From positions 682,001-746,000 of the forward strand of contig NZ_CAJRAF010000002.1 of NCBI RefSeq assembly GCF_907164905.1: a DNA stretch of 64,000 bases, written 5' to 3'. This document shows positions 44,036 to 53,805 of the stretch, one piece after another; the first letter of the stretch is position 1; every line of letters starts with the position of its first letter. The DNA comes from Dyadobacter sp. CECT 9275 (GTDB taxonomy: Bacteria > Bacteroidota > Bacteroidia > Cytophagales > Spirosomataceae). The translations under genes were made by a program, and so were the position numbers. The notes below the pieces were generated by a model, which was not told the DNA's origin, did not search any database, and saw only the letters and a program-made list of their open reading frames with translations.

Positions 44036-45337
44036 ATGTCGGATACTACACGTCGTGATTTCATTAAAACAGCCGCAATGAGCGGCATAGGAGTAATTTC
44101 TGCCCCCTATATTGCCAAAGGTTCCTGGATTAATAATTCACCAAACGATCGTATCCGTCACGCCGTCATCGGAACAGGACGCAAGGGCTCCGGACATTGT
44201 AAAAACTTTGCTGCGGCCAAAGGCTGTGAACTCGTAGCGATATCAGATGTGGACCCGCAACAAATGAATAAAGCGCTTCAGGGCTTGCCCAATGAAAGCC
44301 AGATTGGCAAATACACCGATTTCCACAAGATCATTGAAGATAAATCCATTGACTCTGTCACCGTTTCTACCCCCGATCACTGGCATACACCTGTGGCGCT
44401 CTGGGCGCTGATGGCCGGCAAACATGTCTATGTCGAAAAACCATGCAGCCACAATGTACGTGAAACCAGCTTGCTTATTAAAGCTGCCAAAAAATATGGA
44501 AAATGCGTGCAGCATCGTACCCAGCGCCGTAGTGACGGTGACCACATCGAAGGAATGCGCCAGCTGAAGGAAGGCATTGTCGGAAAAGTGCATACCATCA
44601 AAGCCATTAATCACCAGTTCCGTGCGCCCATTGGGAAAGCCGTAACCGAAGCACCACCCGCCGGAGTAGATTACGACCGCTGGCTGGGCCCCGCCCCTAA
44701 GGTTAATTTCACCAAAAACCGCTGGCACTATGAATGGCACTGGTTTTGGGATTATGGCGGAGGCGATATTACAAATGATGGTGTCCACCAGATCGATGTG
44801 GCTGTATGGGCTTCCGGGGATAAGTATCCTAAGCGGATCGTAGTATCAGGCGGGCAGTACTTCTACCGCGACGACCACCAGACTTTTGATACCCAAACGG
44901 CCATTTTTGAATACGACGACAACCAGATCATTTACGAAATGCGCCTTTGGACACCGGACAAACTGGAAAGCCATGATAATGGAAATGTAATTTATGGAAC
45001 CGAAGGTAAAATGGATTTTGGCCGTGGCGGGGTGATCGTCACCAAAGGGAAACAGCAGATTACGATCAAAGCCCCCGAACCTGTTGAACCGATTATCCCC
45101 AACTTTCTTTCTGCCGTAAGGGAAAATAATCCTGCAAAACTGCTTTCTTCCATTGAAAAAGGTGCTGTATCAGTTAATCTCTGCAACCTTGCGAACATCG
45201 CAACACGCCTGGGCGCAGCTTCCATTTCTTACGACCCGGTAACTGAAACAGTAAAATGTCCTGGATTTGACGAAAAAGCAAAAGCCATGCTGGGGCGTAC
45301 CTATCGGAAAGGATACGAATTGCCATTTAAAGGATAA
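44036..45337 (+). CDS. Tat-exported Gfo/Idh/MocA-family oxidoreductase
   Basis: A 433-residue protein with a twin-arginine signal TRRDFIKTAAMSGIGVISAP. The Rossmann turn is HAVIGTGRKGSGHCKNF, followed by VSTPDHWHTPVALWAL, the EKP signature YVEKPCSHN and WFWDYGGGDITNDGVHQIDV in the catalytic part. Periplasmic family members of this type act on sugars or glycosides (for example glycoside oxidation before hydrolysis), usually with a tightly bound cofactor. It opens the plus-strand enzyme run behind SusCD. Confidence 0.87.
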   Translation: MSDTTRRDFIKTAAMSGIGVISAPYIAKGSWINNSPNDRIRHAVIGTGRKGSGHCKNFAAAKGCELVAISDVDPQQMNKALQGLPNESQIGKYTDFHKIIEDKSIDSVTVSTPDHWHTPVALWALMAGKHVYVEKPCSHNVRETSLLIKAAKKYGKCVQHRTQRRSDGDHIEGMRQLKEGIVGKVHTIKAINHQFRAPIGKAVTEAPPAGVDYDRWLGPAPKVNFTKNRWHYEWHWFWDYGGGDITNDGVHQIDVAVWASGDKYPKRIVVSGGQYFYRDDHQTFDTQTAIFEYDDNQIIYEMRLWTPDKLESHDNGNVIYGTEGKMDFGRGGVIVTKGKQQITIKAPEPVEPIIPNFLSAVRENNPAKLLSSIEKGAVSVNLCNLANIATRLGAASISYDPVTETVKCPGFDEKAKAMLGRTYRKGYELPFKG

Positions 45338-45407
45338 TCCACTGCTGGCGGAAATATCCGGAAAGTAATACCTGACTGAGCCCTAAAACACCAATAATCA
45401 GATTATA

Positions 45408-46379
45408 ATGACAATACTATTTAAATATTTCTCCGGGTTGTTCTTTGCTCTCTTACTGGCCATGCCAACGCTTTTGCTGGGCCAGAAGAAAAAAGTGCTG
45501 CCAGTGGTTGCTTTTGAACAGCAGCCCGGAAAACTCACGATCACCATTGGAGGCAAACATTTCGCCAATTATATCTACGAAGACGCGGTGATTACCCGGC
45601 CGCACTTTTCAGATATCATGACCTCCTGCGGTATCCAGGCCACCCGGAATAATCCTCCGCAGGAAGGTGACCCCAAGGACCACGCCACTTTTCACCCCGG
45701 AATATGGCTGAGTTTCGGGGACATCAACGGATACGACTACTGGCGTCTGAAAGCAAAGGTGGAGCATGAAATGTTTGTGGAGCAACCCGAGGGCGGGCCT
45801 GGAAAGGGTACCTTCACTGTCAGGAACTACTATATGACCACGGACGGAAAGGAGCGCGTACTGGCCGAGCTCGTTAAATATACGATCCTGGTGCGGCCGG
45901 AAGGCAGTATGCTTCTCATCAACAGTACGTATTCGTCTGATCAGGGTGATTTTACTTTCGGTGATCAGGAAGAAATGGGGCTGGGGGTACGTGTGAATAC
46001 CAAATTGACGGTTCAGTATGGCAAAGGACATATCACCAATGCCGAAGGCTTAAAGGACGGAAAGGAAACCTGGGGGAAAGCTTCGGCCTGGATCGATTAC
46101 AGTGGTCCCATCGGAGCGCAGTATGCCGGAGTTGCCCTCATGCCTTCCCCTGCTAATTACAGACCCAGCTGGTATCATTCAAGGGATTACGGACTGGTCG
46201 CCGCCAACCTTTTTGGCCGGGACGCCATGAAACAGGGGGCAAAAAGCGCCATTACTTTTAAAAAGGGGGAAACCTTTTCATTAGGCTATGGGGTACTCAT
46301 TTATTGTACCCCTGCTAAAAACAAAACAGATGTAGCAAAGGCATATCAGGAATATCTTACGATTATTGGTAAGAAATAA
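45408..46379 (+). CDS. DUF6807 (PmoA-like) family protein
   Basis: A 323-residue exported protein with a signal peptide (YFSGLFFALLLAMPTLLLGQ). Conserved blocks include RPHFSDIMTSCGIQATRNNP, DHATFHPGIWLSFGDINGYD, KVEHEMFVEQPEGG, GLGVRVNTKLTVQYGKGHI and ALMPSPANYRPSWYHSRDYG, which match the family annotated PmoA or DUF6807. The family occurs beside Gfo/Idh/MocA genes in Bacteroidota and Planctomycetota and is of unknown activity. A histidine- and aspartate-rich centre (HATFHPGIW) suggests a metal or sugar site; this is inference. Confidence 0.78.
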   Translation: MTILFKYFSGLFFALLLAMPTLLLGQKKKVLPVVAFEQQPGKLTITIGGKHFANYIYEDAVITRPHFSDIMTSCGIQATRNNPPQEGDPKDHATFHPGIWLSFGDINGYDYWRLKAKVEHEMFVEQPEGGPGKGTFTVRNYYMTTDGKERVLAELVKYTILVRPEGSMLLINSTYSSDQGDFTFGDQEEMGLGVRVNTKLTVQYGKGHITNAEGLKDGKETWGKASAWIDYSGPIGAQYAGVALMPSPANYRPSWYHSRDYGLVAANLFGRDAMKQGAKSAITFKKGETFSLGYGVLIYCTPAKNKTDVAKAYQEYLTIIGKK

Positions 46380-46467
46380 GTTTGCCCCTTCTATCTCAGA
46401 CATTCGGTTCATCAAAGAGGACCGGACGAAAATCCATATCAGATCCTATTAACACTTCCTTTTAATC

Positions 46468-47613
46468 ATGATAAACAACTGGAAAACCAGCATATTTCAT
46501 TCATTGTTCACCATGCTGCTTTTAAGTACTGCATCTTTTTCCCTGGCCGGAGGATGGGCTGGCGACAGTCTTCAGTTTGTGGGTGAACCCATTTTTTTGA
46601 AAGCACCTTTTGAAAGCTGTCATGCCTCTACCCTGGCCGAAACACCCGAAGGGCTGGTAAGCGCCTGGTTCGGAGGCCCGCAGGAAGGAAATAAAAATGT
46701 GGAGATATGGTTCAGCAGGAAACTGGCAGGCAAATGGACCGTCCCGGTTTCTGTGGCCAATGGTATCCAGTATAAGCAAAGAAGGTATGCCTGCTGGAAT
46801 CCAGTATTGTTTCAGGTACCCAAAGGACCACTGCTGCTGTTTTACAAAGTAGGGCCCGACGTAAAAGACTGGTGGGGAATGCTCACCAAGTCGTTTGATC
46901 ATGGTAAAACCTGGTCGGAGCCTCTGCGGCTTCCGCAGCATATACTGGGCCCCGTTAAAAACAAGCCAGTACTGCTGACCGACGGAACGCTGATCTGCGG
47001 GTCAAGCACGGAGGACAATGGGTGGAGACTTCACTTTGAAATCACCCGCGATCTTGGCAAAACATGGGAAATCACTGAGCCCGTCAACCGGTTCAATGTT
47101 ATACAGCCCAGTATACTCATACATCCCGACGGCCGCCTGCAGACACTCAGCAGAAGCAAGGAAAACAGGGTGGTGAGCGGCTTGTCCAATGACCTTGGCA
47201 AAACCTGGGAAGACCTTGAACTGACCAATATTCCCAATCCAAATTCAGGAACCGATGCGGTAACCTTAAAAAACGGGATGCACCTGCTGGTGTATAACCA
47301 CTCAGTGCGCGCCAAAGGCGGATGGAGCGGTCCGAGGTATCCTCTTGCCGTGGCGGTTTCCAAGGATGGTATCACCTGGAAAGCGGCCGGGATTCTGGAA
47401 GCTGCACCAGGCGAATACTCTTACCCTGCCGTTATCCAGTCAAAAGATGGCATGGTACACATTACCTATTCCTGCAAAAACGGGACCCTCATTCCATCCT
47501 CAGCGGGAGGCAAAATATACGACCATGAAACGATCAAACATGTGACGCTGGATCCCGCCAAAATCGATTTTAACAAACTCAGGGAAATCAACGGAGAGGT
47601 ATACCCGAAATAA
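46468..47613 (+). CDS. Sialidase-like (BNR/Asp-box) propeller protein
   Basis: A 381-residue exported protein with a signal peptide (LFTMLLLSTASFSLAGG). At least three Asp-box motifs are clear: SFDHGKTW, TRDLGKTW and SNDLGKTW, plus a weaker SKDGITW. Blocks CHASTLAETPEGLVSAWFGG and RRYACWNPVLF match the exo-alpha-sialidase-like BNR_2 family. The family includes true sialidases, but in polysaccharide utilisation loci many members act on other substrates, such as rhamnose- or uronate-linked ones. Substrate not claimed. Confidence 0.8.
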   Translation: MINNWKTSIFHSLFTMLLLSTASFSLAGGWAGDSLQFVGEPIFLKAPFESCHASTLAETPEGLVSAWFGGPQEGNKNVEIWFSRKLAGKWTVPVSVANGIQYKQRRYACWNPVLFQVPKGPLLLFYKVGPDVKDWWGMLTKSFDHGKTWSEPLRLPQHILGPVKNKPVLLTDGTLICGSSTEDNGWRLHFEITRDLGKTWEITEPVNRFNVIQPSILIHPDGRLQTLSRSKENRVVSGLSNDLGKTWEDLELTNIPNPNSGTDAVTLKNGMHLLVYNHSVRAKGGWSGPRYPLAVAVSKDGITWKAAGILEAAPGEYSYPAVIQSKDGMVHITYSCKNGTLIPSSAGGKIYDHETIKHVTLDPAKIDFNKLREINGEVYPK

Positions 47614-47650
47614 AATACTATTCAAAACAACTAATAAACCCGTCACTTTT

Positions 47651-48919
47651 TTGACCATGCGATATTCAACACTGACATTATTTATTCTGCTGGGAGGATT
47701 GTTAAATTCCTGGACCGTATCCGGCCAGAAAAAAAAGGATGAATTCCTGATCAGCATTTATTTTCCGCCTCCAGCCGATTTTCTGAATGACACCCAGTAC
47801 AGGTACCTGAAGGAAGGGAACGTAGACATCGTTTTTAATACCGGCCCAGGCGTTACCAGTGATAAAAAAGGTAATCTCCAGACATTGGATATGGCTCACA
47901 AACATGGACTGAAAGTATATGTTCATGATGTGCGCCTGTCTCAGAGTGATGATAAGATCAGGGAGATGGTCAACGACTATAAAGCGCACCCGGCCCTGGG
48001 AGGTTATTATATCACCGACGAGCCCGACACCGCCAGGCTGAAGTCGGCCACTGAGCTGCTGAAAAAAGTAAAAGCACTAGATCCGGCAAAAGATTCCTAC
48101 ATCAATCACCTGCCCGACTGGGCCATTGAAGAAAAGGAAAGTTATGAACACAGCTTTCTGAAGAGATACATTGAGCTGGCGGGCAGAGGAAACCTGAATT
48201 ACCTGGCTTACGATAACTATCCTTTTAAAAGAAAACAACGACTGGAAAAAACGTATTTCAACAACCTGGAAGTGATCCGCCGGGTTGGACTGAAGTATGA
48301 TATCAAAACTTCGTCCTGCCTTCAGTCGTTTGGCATGTATTTCAGCGGGGTGGAAGAACTGCGCAGGCCCAATGTGGATGAAATGCGGATGAACGTTTTC
48401 TCTAACCTGGCCTACGGAATCAAAAATCCGGTATGGTTTCCGTACTGGTCGGCAACGAAACTGGGCGGAACCCTCACTTTCTCCACTTCTATGATCGATT
48501 CGACGGGCGTTAAAACCGATTTCTACGAGCCTTTCAGGGAATTAAACAGCCAAATGAAACAATTGGGAAAAACCCTGATTCACCTCGATGCCCGGCAGGT
48601 ATACCATACGGGTGACAGCCTGTGGATCGGGACGGTATCCCCGCCTGCGGATTTTATAGCACAGATAGATGACAAAAAAGCTGAATTGATTCTGACGCGC
48701 TTCACCGACAAAACTTCTGACAAACAGTATCTGATGGTGGTCAACAGATCATTCAAAAAGTCGCAGCCTGTTACGGTAATGCTGAACGGCTCCGTCAGGA
48801 AAGTAAAGGAAATTTCCAAAACAACTGGAAAACCGGTGCAGGCGCCATTTGACCCCAAAAATCATCGCCTCACCGAAACATTCCTCCCCGGCGAAGGGCG
48901 GCTCTATACCCTTCAGTAA
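47651..48919 (+). CDS. Exported TIM-barrel glycoside-hydrolase-like protein (paralogue 1)
   Basis: A 422-residue exported protein with a signal peptide ending near VSGQ. The body has barrel-strand segments VDIVFNTGPGV, HGLKVYVHDVRLSQ, HPALGGYYITDEPDTA (Glu124 is a candidate acid/base), YINHLPDWAIEE, LNYLAYDNYPFKRKQRLEK and YDIKTSSCLQSFG. The end is a beta domain (YLMVVNRSFKKSQPVTVML). This resembles clan GH-A-like barrels of unassigned family. Two close paralogues follow directly, each with the DEPD motif. A catalytic nucleophile is not identified with certainty. Confidence 0.7.
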   Translation: MTMRYSTLTLFILLGGLLNSWTVSGQKKKDEFLISIYFPPPADFLNDTQYRYLKEGNVDIVFNTGPGVTSDKKGNLQTLDMAHKHGLKVYVHDVRLSQSDDKIREMVNDYKAHPALGGYYITDEPDTARLKSATELLKKVKALDPAKDSYINHLPDWAIEEKESYEHSFLKRYIELAGRGNLNYLAYDNYPFKRKQRLEKTYFNNLEVIRRVGLKYDIKTSSCLQSFGMYFSGVEELRRPNVDEMRMNVFSNLAYGIKNPVWFPYWSATKLGGTLTFSTSMIDSTGVKTDFYEPFRELNSQMKQLGKTLIHLDARQVYHTGDSLWIGTVSPPADFIAQIDDKKAELILTRFTDKTSDKQYLMVVNRSFKKSQPVTVMLNGSVRKVKEISKTTGKPVQAPFDPKNHRLTETFLPGEGRLYTLQ

Positions 48920-48956
48920 ATCACTAACCCGTTTTCTCACCGCTACGCAAAACCTT

Positions 48957-50216
48957 ATGCATAAAACAATCATTATCAGTTTATTGTCAGCTTTATTTTT
49001 GCAGATTCCCGACGCAGGTGCGCAGTCAAAAAAGGACCGGTTTCTCATCAGCATGTACGGGCCTCCAGCCGCAAAATACCTTAATGAAGAGCAGTTTAAA
49101 GTGATCAAAGATGGCAACATCGATATCATTATCAATGTAGGCCCGGGCGTGGAACAGGATAAGGCAGGGAACACCAAAACCCTGGATATGGCTCAGAAAT
49201 TTGGGCTTAAGGTATACATTTACGATGCCCGCGTCAACCAGAGCGATGACCAGATCAAAGCAATGGTGAACGATTTTAAGTCGCACCCGGCTCTGGCAGG
49301 TTACTATGTCCTGGACGAACCGGATACCGCAAAACTTGCGTCGGCGATCGAGATGCAAAAAAAAGTAAAGGCATTGGATCCGGCGAAGGACGCTTATATA
49401 AACCACCTGCCAGACTGGGCCATAGATCCTAAGGAAAATTATGAACATAGTTTTTTGCCCAGGTATATCGAAGGTGTTGGAAAAGACAAGCTCAACTACC
49501 TGGCCTATGACAATTATCCCTACAAACGGGGTCACCGGTTAGAAAAAACGTATTTCAACAACCTGGAAATTATCCGCAGGGTCGGGCTGAAATACAATGT
49601 CAAAACATCTTCCTGTCTCCAGTCTTTCGGAATGGGTTTTAAAGGAGTGGTTGAACTCAGGCGTCCCAATGCAGACGAAATGCGCATGAACGTATATTCG
49701 AACCTTGCCTACGGCGTAAAAAATCCTGTTTGGTATACCTACTATACCCAGGACAACCTGACTCCCAACTTTACCATGTACAAATGTGTGATCGATTCGG
49801 CTGGTGTAAAAACGGATATGTACGAGCCATTTAAAAAGCTGAACGGGGAAATGAAGCAGCTGGGCAAAACGCTGATCAACCTGGATGCGGTGGAAGTATA
49901 CCATACCGGCGATAGCCTCTGGCTGGGCACCACCAGGCCACCGGATCAGTTTATGGCCAAAGTTTCCGATCCAAAAGCCCAGACAATCCTGAGCCGTTTC
50001 AAGGACAAGTCAAGCGGAAAACAATACCTGATGGTGGTGAACCGTAATTTCAACCGGTCCCAGCCGCTGACGATCCGGCTTGACAGCTCTGTGAAAAAAG
50101 TGAAAGAAGTATCCAAACAAACCGGAAAGACCGTGAAGGCGCCCTATGATGCCAAGGCAAATACGATCTCGCAAACTTTCATGCCCGGGGAAGGTAAGTT
50201 ATTTGTAATCAACTAA
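48957..50216 (+). CDS. Exported TIM-barrel glycoside-hydrolase-like protein (paralogue 2)
   Basis: About 419 residues from the ATG at 48957, where the signal peptide begins (HKTIIISLLSALFLQIPDAG); the frame is open to 48849 but that would run back into paralogue 1. It keeps the same blocks: VDIIINVGPGVEQ-like strand, YYVLDEPDTA (Glu121), YINHLPDWAIDP, LNYLAYDNYPYKRGHRLEK and VKTSSCLQSFGMGF. It is the closest relative of paralogue 1, so the pair is a recent tandem duplication compared with paralogue 3. Confidence 0.72.
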   Translation: MHKTIIISLLSALFLQIPDAGAQSKKDRFLISMYGPPAAKYLNEEQFKVIKDGNIDIIINVGPGVEQDKAGNTKTLDMAQKFGLKVYIYDARVNQSDDQIKAMVNDFKSHPALAGYYVLDEPDTAKLASAIEMQKKVKALDPAKDAYINHLPDWAIDPKENYEHSFLPRYIEGVGKDKLNYLAYDNYPYKRGHRLEKTYFNNLEIIRRVGLKYNVKTSSCLQSFGMGFKGVVELRRPNADEMRMNVYSNLAYGVKNPVWYTYYTQDNLTPNFTMYKCVIDSAGVKTDMYEPFKKLNGEMKQLGKTLINLDAVEVYHTGDSLWLGTTRPPDQFMAKVSDPKAQTILSRFKDKSSGKQYLMVVNRNFNRSQPLTIRLDSSVKKVKEVSKQTGKTVKAPYDAKANTISQTFMPGEGKLFVIN

Positions 50217-50224
50217 CATTTCAA

Positions 50225-51463
50225 ATGAAAAAACGCCATCTGATTTTCAGCATTTTATACTTACTATCTTCTCTGACAAACTTTTGCAGCGCACAGCAAA
50301 AAAAAGACGAATTCAAGATAGGGATTTTCTGGCCGCCGGTTTGGAAATATACCAACGACGAGCAATATAAAATACTGAGTGAAACGCATGTGGACATCGT
50401 GCAGAACGTGTCCAGCACGGATCTTAACACACAAGAAAAAAACCTCAGAATGCTGGAACTTGCGCACAAGTATGGCATGAAAGTGTATGTTTCGGATCCG
50501 CGGGTGACAGGCAGTGATGAAGATATCAAAGCAATGGTGGAAACTTACCGCCACCATCCCGCCACAGGAGGGTATTACATCCGCGACGAGCCGGATAGCG
50601 CGGCGCTCGGCTGGGCGATTAAAACTTACAGGACCATCGCAGCACTTGATCCTGAAAAGGTACCTCATGTGAACCTCTTTCCGGACTTCGCCCTGAAAAA
50701 CTATGAGCATGGTTATGTGGAAAGATGGATTGAAGGTGTAGGGAAAGAGCATCTCAAGTACCTTTCATTTGATATATATCCTTATAAAAAAAACGGTCGG
50801 TTGGAAAAGTCGTACTACAACAACCTGGATATCATCCGTCGGGCAGGTTTGAAATACGATGTTAAAACGTCCAGTTACCTGCAATCCTTTGGCATTATGA
50901 ATCTGTACCGCCGTCCTACCCCGGGCGAAATGCGCCTGAACGTTTATTCAAACCTTGCCTATGGCATCAAAAATCCCGTATGGTTCTGCTATGCCACGCC
51001 TACCGGGCAGGGTGAACAGAAATTCATGAATTCTGTTATTGATTCGCTGGGACAGAAAACAGATCTGTATGAACCTTTCAAGGCGCTTAACTTTGAAATG
51101 AAACAACTTGGCAAAACGCTGATTCATCTGGACGCGAAGCAGGTATACCATTCGGGCGACAGCCTTTGGATGGGAACAAAACAACCGCCTGCCGATTTCA
51201 TCTGGCTGCCTGCTGATTCCAAATCCGAAGTGATACTTTCCTTGTACCGCGATAGGCGCAATGGGAATCAGTACGTCATGGCCGTGAACAAATCGTTCAG
51301 TACGGCACGGGAACTTACTTTCAGAATAAACAAGAGCGTAAAAAAAGTAGCCCGCATTTCCGCCATCACCGGCAAGGCCGAAAAGGCTCCCTTCCATGCA
51401 CGGGAACATACCATCACCGAAACTTTTCTGCCGGGAGAGGGGAAACTGTATTTACTGCGCTAG
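50225..51463 (+). CDS. Exported TIM-barrel glycoside-hydrolase-like protein (paralogue 3)
   Basis: A 412-residue exported protein (signal FSILYLLSSLTNFCSA), 8 bp after paralogue 2. It keeps GGYYIRDEPDS (Glu122), LKYLSFDIYPYKKNGRLEK and VKTSSYLQSFG but has diverged: the barrel opens with KIGIFWPPVWKYTNDEQ, and DNYPY becomes DIYPY. The terminal beta domain (QYVMAVNKSFSTARELTFRI) is conserved. A different linkage or chain position than paralogues 1 and 2 is plausible. Confidence 0.72.
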   Translation: MKKRHLIFSILYLLSSLTNFCSAQQKKDEFKIGIFWPPVWKYTNDEQYKILSETHVDIVQNVSSTDLNTQEKNLRMLELAHKYGMKVYVSDPRVTGSDEDIKAMVETYRHHPATGGYYIRDEPDSAALGWAIKTYRTIAALDPEKVPHVNLFPDFALKNYEHGYVERWIEGVGKEHLKYLSFDIYPYKKNGRLEKSYYNNLDIIRRAGLKYDVKTSSYLQSFGIMNLYRRPTPGEMRLNVYSNLAYGIKNPVWFCYATPTGQGEQKFMNSVIDSLGQKTDLYEPFKALNFEMKQLGKTLIHLDAKQVYHSGDSLWMGTKQPPADFIWLPADSKSEVILSLYRDRRNGNQYVMAVNKSFSTARELTFRINKSVKKVARISAITGKAEKAPFHAREHTITETFLPGEGKLYLLR

Positions 51464-51502
51464 GCAAGCGGGCCAAAACCAATTTATCCTAAACCTTTAA
51501 AA

Positions 51503-53752
51503 ATGAATTATCCTACAAATTATCCATCAAACAGATTCCGGAGTTTTTTGGCGGTATTAGCCATTGCTACGGTTTTACTCAATGCCTGTTCAAAAAACAG
51601 TAAACTGATATCGGGGGGAAAGAGTGACTACAAAATTTTTGTGTCCCGGACAGCCACGGCTCCCGAGAAAAATGCGGCCGCAGAACTCAAAAAGTATCTT
51701 AAACAGATCAGCGGCTGTGATCTTGAAATTACTGAAGAAGTTAAACCAGAAGAAAAGCGGATCTACATCGGTTTTAAAGAAGCCCCCCTGTCCATTGTCA
51801 AAGACCTGGATACGGCAGCTTTTGGTAACGAGGAGTTTATTATCCGGTCCGATGGGGAAAACCTGCTGATTGCCGGAGGGAATACGAGAGGCACTTTGTA
51901 CGGCGTTGTTTCTTACCTGAGCGATTACCTCGGCTGCCGCTGGTATACCCGCGAGGTAGTCAAAATTCCGTCCAGAGAAACCATTGAGCTTAGCCAGATC
52001 GAAGACCGCCAGAAACCTGCTCTGGAGTATCGCCAGCCGCATTATCGGGAGGCTTATGATACCACCTGGGCCTTGCATAACCGCCTTAACAGCTACAACA
52101 TGCCCGCTAGCCTCGGTGGCGGTTACGTCATTTTTCCTTTTGTGCATACGTTTAATCAGCTGGTTCCGCCTGAAAAATACTTTGGGGCTCATCCGGAGTA
52201 TTTTTCAGAAGTTGATGGCAAACGCGCCATTTCCCAGTTATGCCTGACTAACCCTGAGGTGGTCAAAATTGCCAAGGCAACGGTTTTTGAATGGATTAAA
52301 ACGCATCCGGAGGCCAATGTTTTCTCCATTGATCAGAATGATTTCGGCGGTTATTGTACCTGTAAAAACTGCAAAGAACTGGACGAAAAAGAAGGCAGCC
52401 AGTCGGGCACACTCATCCATTTTGTGAACCAGATCGCCGATACTGTAGCGAAGGTACACCCCGCTATACAACTCCAGACACTGGCATACGACTACACAGA
52501 GGTACCTCCCAAAACCCTCCGCCCTGCCGATAATGTCATGATCAGGCTCTGCCATTACGACTACTGCTCGGCACACCCTCTGGGAAAATGTGAGGACCAC
52601 AAGCGTTATATCGACCGGCTGGAGCAATGGAAAAAAATATCAAAGAAAATTACGATCTGGGATTATTACACACAGTTCGCCAAGTACCTGATGCCTTTCC
52701 CGAACTTCGAAACCGTAAAACATGATGTAAAATTTTATGCGGATCGTGGGGTGGTCGGACTTTTTGCACAAGGAAATAATGTACCCGACAATGGAAATGG
52801 AGAATTTACCGAGCTCCGCGCCTGGGTTTTTGCCCAGCTGATGTGGAACCCGGAACTGGACGGTCAGAAACTGATCGATGAATATGTGGAGAATGTCTAT
52901 GGAGATGCCTCCGGTTATATCAATGCTTATATCAAACTGTTACACGACCAGGTGAAACCTGAGAGTACGTATTTCAGTATCTGGGAAGAACCCGAAGATG
53001 TGAATTACCTGGGCCTGAAAACCATACAAAAAGCGGATAGCCTTTTCGCACTCGCCAAAGAGGTTTCAGCAAAAGATACTGCCTTACTCCGGCGGGTTGA
53101 AAGAGCCTATCTGCCCGTTGTTTACACCAAGCTTTATTTCCATTCAATGGGTGGTACTGCCTATATCGAAGAGGGCAAACTGCCCGAAACGGTGGCCTAT
53201 TTTAAAAAACTGATCGCTGCTAATCAAATCACCCAAATTGCGGAACGCGCGGACTGGGGCAGCATACAGGCATTTCTGACGAGGGTGGAAAGTGCGGATC
53301 AATACTTAACCGACTGGCACATCATCGGCCCCTTTGACAATGCCGAACGAAAAGGATTTGCAACCGTATATCCTCCGGAAGAACAATTTGATACCACGCA
53401 GACCTATACCGGCAAAAACGGTGCACAGGTGAAATGGCGGGCGTATAGCGACAAATCCCTGGGTTATATCAATTTCGCAAAGCTGTTTCAGGACAACAAA
53501 GATGCGGTTTCTTACGCGTACAGAAATATTCATGCGGACGCACCAAAAACGATAAAACTTGGCGTGGGAAGTAACGACGGCGTAAGGGTTTGGGTCAACG
53601 GAAAACTCGTACTGGACCGGCTGGTATCAAGGACGGCCACCCCTAACGATGACTTGATTACAGTACCATTAAAAAAGGGGAACAACTCCTTGTTGGTAAA
53701 AGTTGACCAGACGGGTAACAAATGGGGATTTTATCTGACCGCCAAACCGTAA
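51503..53752 (+). CDS. DUF4838-family lipoprotein, alpha-glucuronidase-like N-terminus (paralogue 1)
   Basis: A 749-residue lipoprotein (lipobox LLNAC). Residues about 40-140 resemble the N-terminal domain of GH67 alpha-glucuronidases (AAAELKKYLKQISGCDLEI, ILIAGGNTRGTLYGVVSYLS-like). The DUF4838 core follows, with two cysteine-rich sites: C285TCKNC290 and C350HYDYC355SAH358 to C363 and His366. The end is a beta-sandwich (WHIIGPFDN, GVGSNDGVRVWVNGK, NSLLVKVDQTGNKWGFYL). A glycan-hydrolysing role is inferred; the enzymatic activity of DUF4838 is not settled. Confidence 0.78.
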   Translation: MNYPTNYPSNRFRSFLAVLAIATVLLNACSKNSKLISGGKSDYKIFVSRTATAPEKNAAAELKKYLKQISGCDLEITEEVKPEEKRIYIGFKEAPLSIVKDLDTAAFGNEEFIIRSDGENLLIAGGNTRGTLYGVVSYLSDYLGCRWYTREVVKIPSRETIELSQIEDRQKPALEYRQPHYREAYDTTWALHNRLNSYNMPASLGGGYVIFPFVHTFNQLVPPEKYFGAHPEYFSEVDGKRAISQLCLTNPEVVKIAKATVFEWIKTHPEANVFSIDQNDFGGYCTCKNCKELDEKEGSQSGTLIHFVNQIADTVAKVHPAIQLQTLAYDYTEVPPKTLRPADNVMIRLCHYDYCSAHPLGKCEDHKRYIDRLEQWKKISKKITIWDYYTQFAKYLMPFPNFETVKHDVKFYADRGVVGLFAQGNNVPDNGNGEFTELRAWVFAQLMWNPELDGQKLIDEYVENVYGDASGYINAYIKLLHDQVKPESTYFSIWEEPEDVNYLGLKTIQKADSLFALAKEVSAKDTALLRRVERAYLPVVYTKLYFHSMGGTAYIEEGKLPETVAYFKKLIAANQITQIAERADWGSIQAFLTRVESADQYLTDWHIIGPFDNAERKGFATVYPPEEQFDTTQTYTGKNGAQVKWRAYSDKSLGYINFAKLFQDNKDAVSYAYRNIHADAPKTIKLGVGSNDGVRVWVNGKLVLDRLVSRTATPNDDLITVPLKKGNNSLLVKVDQTGNKWGFYLTAKP

Positions 53753-53805
53753 GCTAATCCAAACGGAACAAGGGCGGCGTTCACCCGAAAAAACTCTCAT
53801 AATCA

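Noticed and set aside
44243..44788. 181-codon minus-strand ORF
   Set aside because: Antisense shadow of the Gfo/Idh/MocA gene.
48849..48956. 5' extension of TIM-barrel paralogue 2
   Set aside because: It would overlap paralogue 1 by 71 bp; the signal peptide begins at the ATG at 48957.
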